Of a DNA stretch of 5,449 bases, positions 1 through 5,449 are shown in pieces (the first letter of the stretch is position 1; each line of letters starts with the position of its first letter). The translations under genes and the position numbers were made by a program. This stretch comes from CG1-02-35-72 sp964564475 (lineage in GTDB: Bacteria; Bacteroidota; Bacteroidia; Flavobacteriales; Flavobacteriaceae): NCBI GenBank assembly GCA_964564475.1, contig CAZMBM010000133.1, forward strand, positions 1 to 5,449, given 5' to 3'. The notes below the pieces were generated by a model. It was not told the origin of the DNA. It worked only from the letters and a program-made list of their open reading frames with translations, and searched no databases.

Positions 1-95
1 AATAGAATAGAAAATAAAAGGATCTTCATAATGATGAAAATGAATAAGATAACTAAGGTAAATATATAAAAAAAATCAAAAAAACAAACTTAAAA
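1..95. other. AT-rich left flank, no supported gene
   Basis: The stretch is very rich in A and T and ends in A-tracts just before the topA promoter. One frame is open from base 1 to a TAA at 67-69. It would encode about 22 residues rich in Met, Ile, Lys and Asn with no recognisable motif. It could be the tail of a truncated upstream gene, but the sequence does not support that over chance. I see no hairpin terminator, tRNA or other RNA structure here. Confidence 0.5.
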
Positions 96-125
96 TTTGA
101 TATAAAAAAAATCTACATACTTTTG
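96..125 (+). promoter_or_regulatory. Bacteroidota-type housekeeping promoter for topA
   Basis: A -33-like TTTG (96-99) is followed, 18 bases later, by TACTTTTG (118-125). The second element matches the Bacteroidota -7 consensus TAnnTTTG at every fixed position, and the next base is the commonly seen C. The known family consensus is TTTG or TTG, a spacer of about 17-23 bases, then TAnnTTTG. A transcript would start near 130-133, giving a very short leader of roughly 15 bases before the ATG at 147. The promoter probably drives topA and the arginase-family gene together. The start point is inferred from spacing. Confidence 0.8.
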
Positions 126-146
126 CAGCAGCATAAAAACGAAAGA

Positions 147-2630
147 ATGGCGAAGAATTTAGTAATTGTAGAATCTCCGGCGAAAGCCAAAACAATAGAA
201 AAATATTTAGGAAAAGAATTTCAAGTTGAATCGAGTTTTGGACATATTGCCGATCTCCCTTCCAAAGAAATTGGTATTGATTTAGAAGGCGATTTTAAGC
301 CAAAATACATTGTTTCTCAAGATAAAAGAGATGTTGTAAGAAAGTTAAAAAACTTGGTCAAAAAATCTGAAACTGTTTGGTTAGCGAGTGATGAGGATAG
401 AGAAGGAGAAGCCATTGCTTGGCATTTGTTTACCCAATTAAAGTTAGAAAAAGATAAAACAAAACGGATTGTTTTTCACGAAATTACCAAGTCGGCTATC
501 TTAAAAGCTGTCGAAAACCCAAGAGGTATTGATTATAATTTAGTCAACGCACAACAAGCCCGCCGTGTTTTAGACCGTTTGGTGGGTTACGAATTGTCGC
601 CTGTGTTATGGCGTAAAGTAAAAGGGGGTTTATCTGCCGGACGTGTACAATCTGTTGCGGTACGTTTAATTGTAGAGCGTGAAGCATCAATAGATAATTT
701 TATACCAAAAGCATCTTATAAAGTTGATGCCGAATTTTTAAACGAAAAAGGACAAAAATTCAAAGCCAAATTACCTTCAAATTTTAAAACAATTGAAGAA
801 GCTGAAACTTTTTTAAATAAAAGTATTGAGGCTACCTATAAAGTTGCCGACTTACAAACAAAACCCGCTAAAAAATCACCAGCACCACCCTTTACAACAT
901 CAACATTACAACAAGAAGCGTCAAGAAAATTAGGTTTTCCGGTTGCCAAAACAATGATGATGGCGCAAAAATTATACGAAGCAGGTTTGATTACTTATAT
1001 GCGTACCGATAGTTTAAATTTATCAAATGATGCTAAAAATGCTGCAGTAGAAGTCATTACGGCTAATTATGGTGCACAATATTCAAAAACCAGAGTTTTT
1101 AAAACAAAAGCAAAGGGCGCTCAAGAAGCACATGAGGCTATTCGTCCAACAAACTTGGGTACGCAAAGTGTGTCGGTAGATTTTGATCAAGACAGATTGT
1201 ATAGTTTAATTTGGAAACGGACAATTGCCTCACAAATGAGCGAAGCACAATTAGAACGTACCAATGTAAAAATAAGCCATTCAAATTCTGAGAAACAATT
1301 TACAGCCAATGGAGAAGTCATAAAATTCGACGGGTTTTTAAAAGTATATCTTGAAGGAACTGACTTTGATGAAGAAGATCAAGCAGGCATGTTACCCGCT
1401 TTAAGGGTTGATGAATCCTTAGAAAATATATTTATATCCGCCACAGAGCGCTATACAAAAGCACCTTATAGATTTACAGAAGCCTCTTTAGTTAAGCAAT
1501 TAGAAGAATTAGGTATTGGGCGTCCCTCAACTTATGCGCCCACAATTTCTACAATTCAAAGACGTGGCTATGTAGAAAAAGGGGCTATTGAAGGACGCTC
1601 TCGTTCCTATAAAAGTCTCGTTCTTAATAAAGGCGCCCTTAAAAAATCTGATTTATCTGAAATGGTAGGTGCCGATAAAGGCAAATTGATTCCGACAGAC
1701 ATTGGCAAAGTAGTCAGTGCTTTTTTAGTGGAACATTTTACCAATATCTTAGATTACAGTTTTACGGCAAATATTGAACGCGAATTTGACGCTATTGCCG
1801 AAGGGAAAAAGGATTGGACAGAAATGATAAAATCGTTTTATAAGGATTTTCATCCAACTGTAGAACACGTTTCAGCTAACGCAGAACGCGCAAAAGGAGA
1901 ACGTCTTTTAGGTGTTGATCCTAGTACTGGTAAAAATGTGTATGCCAGATTGGGTCGTTTTGGTGCAATGATTCAAATTGGTGAAGCTACTGACGAAGAA
2001 AAACCAAAATTTGCCAGTTTGCAAGGCGATCAGACTTTGAGTAATATAAGCTATGAAGAGGCTATGGATTTATTTCAACTCCCTAAAAGTTTGGGTGAAT
2101 TTGAAGGAAATGAAGTCATCGTGTCAAATGGTAGATTTGGTCCTTATATCCGTTTTGATAAGATGTTTGTGTCTTTGGCTAAAGGCGAAAATCCTATGAC
2201 GGTAGATTTAGATCGCGCTATAGAATTGATAAAAGAAAAACAAAAAGCTGATGCGCCGATTGCCGAATACGAAAATTCACCCGTACAAAAAGGTGTCGGT
2301 CGATTTGGCCCCTTTTTAAAGTGGAATGGCGTGTTTATAAATGTCAATAAAAAGTATGATTTTGATAATTTATCGCAAGAAGATATCGAAACTTTAATAG
2401 AAGAAAAGAAACAAAAAGATATCGATAAAATCATCCATAATTGGACAGAAGAGGGCATTAGAGTAGAAAAAGCCCGTTGGGGCCGTTCGAACATCCTTAA
2501 AGGGAAACTCAAAATTGAATTACCAAAAACCGTTGATGCTGCAAAACTTTCTTTAGATGACGTTAAAGACATCATTGCGAAAAAAACACCGAAAAAGAAG
2601 AAACGCGCCAAAAGGAAAAGTAAAAAATAA
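147..2630 (+). CDS. topA: DNA topoisomerase I (type IA, omega protein)
   Basis: This 827-residue cytoplasmic type IA topoisomerase relaxes negative supercoils by cutting one strand and passing the other through, using a transient 5'-phosphotyrosine. The Toprim domain comes first: ESPAKAKT at 9-16 with catalytic Glu9, and the acidic motif SDEDREGEAIAWH at 81-93 with Asp82, Asp84 and Glu86. The catalytic Tyr is Tyr284 in GLITYMRTDS (280-289), with Arg286 beside it. AHEAIRPT (328-335) and GRPSTYAPTISTIQRRGYV (458-476) are further family signatures. The C-terminus has about four TopoI C-terminal repeats (near 597-612, 659-676, 716-732 and 771-791) and a Lys/Arg-rich tail, instead of zinc fingers. 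The protein contains no cysteine. The ATG at 147 is chosen because it gives the usual MAKNLVIVESPAKAKT start. An in-frame TTG at 123 lies inside the -7 promoter element, so it would not be on the transcript. No terminator separates topA from the next gene, 11 bases on. Confidence 0.97.
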   Translation: MAKNLVIVESPAKAKTIEKYLGKEFQVESSFGHIADLPSKEIGIDLEGDFKPKYIVSQDKRDVVRKLKNLVKKSETVWLASDEDREGEAIAWHLFTQLKLEKDKTKRIVFHEITKSAILKAVENPRGIDYNLVNAQQARRVLDRLVGYELSPVLWRKVKGGLSAGRVQSVAVRLIVEREASIDNFIPKASYKVDAEFLNEKGQKFKAKLPSNFKTIEEAETFLNKSIEATYKVADLQTKPAKKSPAPPFTTSTLQQEASRKLGFPVAKTMMMAQKLYEAGLITYMRTDSLNLSNDAKNAAVEVITANYGAQYSKTRVFKTKAKGAQEAHEAIRPTNLGTQSVSVDFDQDRLYSLIWKRTIASQMSEAQLERTNVKISHSNSEKQFTANGEVIKFDGFLKVYLEGTDFDEEDQAGMLPALRVDESLENIFISATERYTKAPYRFTEASLVKQLEELGIGRPSTYAPTISTIQRRGYVEKGAIEGRSRSYKSLVLNKGALKKSDLSEMVGADKGKLIPTDIGKVVSAFLVEHFTNILDYSFTANIEREFDAIAEGKKDWTEMIKSFYKDFHPTVEHVSANAERAKGERLLGVDPSTGKNVYARLGRFGAMIQIGEATDEEKPKFASLQGDQTLSNISYEEAMDLFQLPKSLGEFEGNEVIVSNGRFGPYIRFDKMFVSLAKGENPMTVDLDRAIELIKEKQKADAPIAEYENSPVQKGVGRFGPFLKWNGVFINVNKKYDFDNLSQEDIETLIEEKKQKDIDKIIHNWTEEGIRVEKARWGRSNILKGKLKIELPKTVDAAKLSLDDVKDIIAKKTPKKKKRAKRKSKK

Positions 2631-2641
2631 GCTTAAAAACA

Positions 2642-3796
2642 ATGTTTTCAGACTATTTAAAACCCGTTAGTACTGTAGCACTAGCCCATTTAGTTTTGCA
2701 TCCTGAATTGAGTTTAGGACATACGCTTAAAATTCATACAAAAGAAGAAGGACTGCCTGAAATTAAAGGAGGTGAAATCGTTATAATTGGCGTTAATGAA
2801 GATAGAAATGCTTTAAATAATTTAGGTACAGGAGAAGGCTTAGAAAAAATTAGAAAAGAATTTTATCAATTATTTCCAGGCAATTGGCATAAAACCATTG
2901 TTGATTTTGGCAATCTAGAAAAAGGTAAAGATATTCAAGATACTTATTTTGCCCTAAAAGAAATGGCGACATTTTTACTCAAAAAAAATGTGATTCTCAT
3001 TATTTTGGGAGGCGGTAACGATTTGCTTTATTCAAATTATCGCGCTTATGACGCTTTAGAACAAGTTGTTAATTTAGTGAGTATAGATAGTAAATTTGAC
3101 TTAGGAAAACTAGATGACGATATGTCTTCTGAAACATATTTGCATAAAATTATCATGGAAAAACCCAATAACCTGCTAAATTTTAGCAATATTGGCTTCC
3201 AAACCTTTTTTAATTCACAAGACGAAATAAACCTTATAAACAGTCTCTATTTTGAGGCTTACAGATTAGGTGAAGTTTTTCAAAATATAGCCGTTACAGA
3301 ACCTGTTTTAAGAGATGCTGATATTGTTAGTTTAGATATGGGCGCTATAAAATACAGTGAGGCAAAGGCTAACAATAATGCTTCACCAAATGGTTTAACA
3401 GGTGTTGAGGCTTGTACTTTAGCACGTTATGCTGGGTTGAGCGATAAAGTTTCTTCTTTTGGTATTTACGAATACAATGCTAAGTTGGATAAAAATTTAC
3501 AATCGGCTAAGTTAATTGCGCAGTTAATTTGGTATTTTATAGAAGGTGTTAATTTTAGAACAAATGATTACCCTTTTGAAAGTAAAGAAAAATACAAAAA
3601 ATATATAGTTCCTCTAGAAGAAGACAATATAAACTTCTATAAAAGCCCTAAAAGCGAAAGATGGTGGATGGAAGTATCTGTAAACAATAATCCTCAAAAA
3701 ACAACGTTAATTCCGTGTACCTATCAGGACTATTTAGAAACATGTAATCAAAATATTCCAAATAGGTGGTATTCAGCTCATAAGAAATTAAATTAA
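2642..3796 (+). CDS. Arginase/formimidoylglutamase-family protein, metal site degenerate
   Basis: This 384-residue soluble protein has no signal peptide or membrane segment. It belongs to the ureohydrolase (arginase/agmatinase/formimidoylglutamase) fold, whose members hydrolyse guanidino or formimino groups with a binuclear Mn centre. The landmarks appear in order: LGGGND (122-127) for GGxH, IDSKFD (148-153) for DAHxD, SLDMG (230-234) for SxDxD, the loop PNGLTGVEA (249-257), and Glu277 in FGIYEYN for the substrate-binding Glu. Three of the six metal ligands are changed: the first His is Asn126, the second is Lys151 and the final Asp is Gly234. Asp149, Asp153 and Asp232 remain. Homologues are usually labelled formimidoylglutamase (HutG), but the altered ligands make that reaction unlikely, and no other histidine-degradation gene is in view. 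The ATG at 2642 follows an A-rich leader with no clear Shine-Dalgarno, 11 bases after topA, so an operon is likely. The gene is intact and its base use resembles its neighbours. Family assignment is firm; function is unknown. Confidence 0.85.
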   Translation: MFSDYLKPVSTVALAHLVLHPELSLGHTLKIHTKEEGLPEIKGGEIVIIGVNEDRNALNNLGTGEGLEKIRKEFYQLFPGNWHKTIVDFGNLEKGKDIQDTYFALKEMATFLLKKNVILIILGGGNDLLYSNYRAYDALEQVVNLVSIDSKFDLGKLDDDMSSETYLHKIIMEKPNNLLNFSNIGFQTFFNSQDEINLINSLYFEAYRLGEVFQNIAVTEPVLRDADIVSLDMGAIKYSEAKANNNASPNGLTGVEACTLARYAGLSDKVSSFGIYEYNAKLDKNLQSAKLIAQLIWYFIEGVNFRTNDYPFESKEKYKKYIVPLEEDNINFYKSPKSERWWMEVSVNNNPQKTTLIPCTYQDYLETCNQNIPNRWYSAHKKLN

Positions 3797-3827
3797 CGTT
3801 AAATTTAATCTTTAGCTTAACTTAAAT

Positions 3828-3858
3828 TTTTAAAGCAAAATTAAAAAGCTTATTTTCG
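3828..3858 (+). promoter_or_regulatory. Candidate gldK promoter (weak -33, TATTTTCG -7)
   Basis: TATTTTCG at 3851-3858 fits TAnnTTTG with one mismatch. Its following bases (TAGG) match the topA element's context (CAGC) apart from a C/T transition and one final G/C difference. The upstream element, 19 bases away at 3828-3831, is only TTTT, not TTTG. If active, transcription would begin near 3865 and give gldK a leader of roughly 80-85 bases. A separate promoter would make sense because the gap before gldK is 151 bases, against 11 between the first two genes. The call rests on motif match alone. Confidence 0.4.
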
Positions 3859-3905
3859 TAGGCATTAGCTTGTGAAGAAATTGCTAAAGTTAAATTTTTT
3901 TAATA

Positions 3906-3929
3906 GGTTTACACTTTTAATGGTTTACA
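3906..3929 (+). repeat. Short direct repeat GGTTTACA in the gldK leader
   Basis: GGTTTACA occurs at 3906-3913 and again at 3922-3929, a spacing of 16 bases, ending 18 bases before the gldK start codon. Two 8-base copies in an AT-rich spacer could be a tandem binding site or chance. The spacer also repeats GTTAAATTT at 3798-3806 and 3889-3897. No regulator can be named from the sequence. Confidence 0.3.
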
Positions 3930-3947
3930 AAAAAGATTAATAATAAT

Positions 3948-5342
3948 ATGAAAAAAATACTAGGTTATCTCCTATTAGCATTTGTAGTATATAGTTGTGG
4001 TTCAAATGAAAGAGGTGAATTGGTTGGTGTAAAATTTGGCGAAAAATGGCAACCAGAAAAACCATTTGGAACAGTATTTATACCAGGTGGTAGTTTTACG
4101 ATGGGTAAAGAAGTAGAAGATGGAATAGGCGCTTACGACGCCCCCTCTAGAACAGCCACAGTAAGACCCTTTTACATGGATGATACCGAAATAACCAATA
4201 GTGAATACAAAGAATTTGTATTTTGGGTAAGAGATTCTATTGCCAGAACGAATTTAGCATTATATGCAGAAGAATTGTCTTTTGGCGATAATACTATTAA
4301 AAAAGGTAGTAGAGCAATCGGTATTCAACGTTACGCTTTTAAAGTTATAGATACTAGTAAAACGACACCTTACTACAGATATATGATGAATAATTACGGT
4401 GGCTTAGGTGATTTAAACTCTCCTACTGAAGGTAAATTTTTAAATTGGAATATCAGTTTAGAATGGGAAACAGAAAGATTCCCAGATCAATATTATGCCG
4501 AAGTAATGGATTCAATGTACATCCCAATTGAAGATTCTTTTGATGCTTTACGCTTACTTGATACTAAAAAAATAAAATACCGTTATTATTGGTTTGATAA
4601 AAATGCGGCGGCTAAAAATAATAAAGCCCGTAGAAAAGATTTCTTTAAAGAAGAGGTTTTAACGGTTTATCCAGACACAACTGTTTGGGTAAAAGATTTT
4701 AGTTATTCGTATAACGATCCAATTCACCAAGATTATTTTTGGCACAAAGCGTATAACGAATATCCCGTTGTAGGCGTAAATTGGCACCAAGCCAAAGCTT
4801 TTTGTAACTGGCGGACTGTTAAAAAGAACAAGTTTCTGCTCGGTAGACGCAAAGGTGCTATAGGCGATAAAGTACCTTTCTTTAGATTGCCAAGTGAAAC
4901 TGAGTGGGAATATGCCGCTCGTGGCGGATTAGCCTATTCTAAATATCCTTGGGGTGGGCCTTACATCATAAGTGATAAAGGTTGCTTCTTGGCAAATTTT
5001 AAACCTGTACGCGGTGATTATACCGCAGACGGCGCACTTTATACAGTAGAAGCCTATTCGTATAATGCTAATGATTATGGCTTGTATAATATGGCAGGGA
5101 ATGTATCAGAATGGACAGAAACATCCTATAATCCAACATCTTATTATTTTAGTTCAACACTAAATCCAGATGTTAAAGACGAAGAAAATAAACGTAAAGT
5201 AATTAGAGGAGGCTCTTGGAAAGATGTCGCTTACTTTTTAGAAGTAAGTACCCGCGATTACGAATATGCCGATTCGGCTCGTAGCTATATTGGTTTTAGA
5301 ACCGTTCAAGATTACACAGGTACAAAACTTACAAATAATTAA
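3948..5342 (+). CDS. gldK: Gliding motility / T9SS outer-membrane lipoprotein GldK (PorK)
   Basis: This 464-residue lipoprotein is a core type IX secretion component. In the family, GldK/PorK is lipid-anchored on the periplasmic side of the outer membrane and forms large rings with GldN/PorN, which connect to the GldL-GldM motor. A signal peptide (MKKILGYLLLAFVVYS) ends at lipobox Cys17. Tyr at -2 is slightly unusual. The rest is a formylglycine-generating-enzyme/sulfatase-modifying fold: FIPGGSFTMG (44-53), FYMDDTEITNSEYKEF (75-90), YPVVGVNWHQAKAFCNWR (272-289), RLPSETEWEYAARGG (313-327), YPWGG (333-337), NMAGNVSEW (381-389), VIRGGSW (418-424) and YIGFRTV (447-453). A GldK-type insertion of about 180 residues (~92-271) splits the fold. 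No Cys follows GGSW, where the true enzyme has its catalytic pair, so the role is structural. The ATG at 3948 begins directly with the signal peptide, behind an A-rich leader without a Shine-Dalgarno. gldL, gldM and gldN are expected downstream. Confidence 0.95.
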   Translation: MKKILGYLLLAFVVYSCGSNERGELVGVKFGEKWQPEKPFGTVFIPGGSFTMGKEVEDGIGAYDAPSRTATVRPFYMDDTEITNSEYKEFVFWVRDSIARTNLALYAEELSFGDNTIKKGSRAIGIQRYAFKVIDTSKTTPYYRYMMNNYGGLGDLNSPTEGKFLNWNISLEWETERFPDQYYAEVMDSMYIPIEDSFDALRLLDTKKIKYRYYWFDKNAAAKNNKARRKDFFKEEVLTVYPDTTVWVKDFSYSYNDPIHQDYFWHKAYNEYPVVGVNWHQAKAFCNWRTVKKNKFLLGRRKGAIGDKVPFFRLPSETEWEYAARGGLAYSKYPWGGPYIISDKGCFLANFKPVRGDYTADGALYTVEAYSYNANDYGLYNMAGNVSEWTETSYNPTSYYFSSTLNPDVKDEENKRKVIRGGSWKDVAYFLEVSTRDYEYADSARSYIGFRTVQDYTGTKLTNN

Positions 5343-5449
5343 CAATCAATAAAAATTATAACCCCCCCCCATAATAAAAAATTAATACTATGGCACAATA
5401 AAAAAAAAAAAAACAAAAATAAAAAATAAATTATAAAAAAAAACCACCA
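5343..5449 (+). other. gldL: gldK-gldL spacer and probable corrupted start of gldL
   Basis: gldL, encoding the inner-membrane motor subunit, normally follows gldK. An ATG at 5390 begins Met-Ala-Gln, as I recall for many flavobacterial GldL proteins (MAQSK...), but the fourth codon is TAA (5399-5401). From there to the end the sequence is almost all A, with few T and C and no G. Only two G occur in the whole 107 bases, at 5392-5393. The remaining non-A bases partly fit a normal gldL start in which G and T have been replaced by A or C. Poor consensus at a contig end explains this better than a real mutation. No usable reading frame can be annotated. The gldL identity is inferred mainly from gene order. 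Confidence 0.4.
5362..5370 (+). repeat. Run of nine C between gldK and the expected gldL
   Basis: A homopolymer of nine C lies 20 bases after the gldK stop and 20 bases before the ATG at 5390, in a stretch otherwise nearly free of C and G. Long C runs can mediate slipped-strand variation, but this one sits at the start of the suspect low-complexity end, so it may be a base-calling artefact. Confidence 0.6.

Noticed and set aside
1..69. Open frame from base 1 to TAA at 67-69 that might be the end of an upstream gene
   Set aside because: Only about 22 low-complexity residues with no recognisable motif; cannot be distinguished from chance in AT-rich sequence.
2144..2611. 155-codon open frame on the minus strand
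   Set aside because: It lies wholly inside topA on the opposite strand. Its Phe/Ser-rich translation mirrors the Lys/Glu-rich topA codons, and it has no motif, promoter or leader of its own.
2642..3796. Naming the middle gene hutG
   Set aside because: Metal ligands are altered at three positions and no histidine-degradation genes are adjacent, so the symbol would overstate what is known.
3793..3808. Palindromes TTAACGTTAA (3793-3802) and TTAAATTTAA (3799-3808) as a terminator after the arginase-like gene
   Set aside because: They are loopless, AT-rich, overlap each other and are not followed by a T run, so they do not form a convincing intrinsic terminator.
5440..5449. Terminal ACCACCA resembling a tRNA 3' end
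   Set aside because: No cloverleaf arms or T-loop precede it; the upstream bases are nearly all A.
5390..5449. Annotating gldL as a true pseudogene
   Set aside because: The G-free, A-rich text at the window edge suggests unreliable sequence, and too little of the gene is present to show real decay.

Overview
The window looks like a piece of a low-GC Bacteroidota chromosome, almost certainly family Flavobacteriaceae or a close relative. Three things point there. The gene order is topA, then an arginase-family gene, then gldK, which I recall from gliding and related flavobacteria. The promoter before topA is a perfect TAnnTTTG -7 element, which is specific to Bacteroidota. The start codons sit in A-rich leaders without strong Shine-Dalgarno sequences. 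Genus and species cannot be named from the sequence alone.

Layout, all on the + strand. Positions 1-95 are AT-rich and hold no recognisable gene. Positions 96-125 hold the promoter. DNA topoisomerase I (topA) runs 147-2630. An arginase/formimidoylglutamase-family protein follows after only 11 bases at 2642-3796 and is probably co-transcribed with topA. A 151-base spacer (3797-3947) holds a weaker candidate promoter and a short direct repeat. gldK, a lipoprotein of the type IX secretion (T9SS)/gliding machinery, runs 3948-5342. The last ~107 bases should carry the gldK-gldL spacer and the first codons of gldL. They hold a 9-C run and almost no G, and the reading frame that opens ATG-GCA-CAA hits a stop at once. 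This looks more like corrupted contig-end sequence than a real mutation.

How the genes fit together: topA is housekeeping (relaxation of negative supercoils). gldK encodes the outer-membrane-anchored lipoprotein that, with GldN, forms the periplasmic ring joined to the GldL/GldM motor. The middle protein has the arginase-fold landmarks, but three of the six canonical Mn ligand positions are replaced (His to Asn, His to Lys, Asp to Gly). The usual database label 'formimidoylglutamase' is therefore doubtful. It may be a pseudoenzyme, and its place next to the T9SS genes makes it the most interesting item here. I found no CRISPR array, transposon, tRNA, rRNA, or clearly new multi-gene system.
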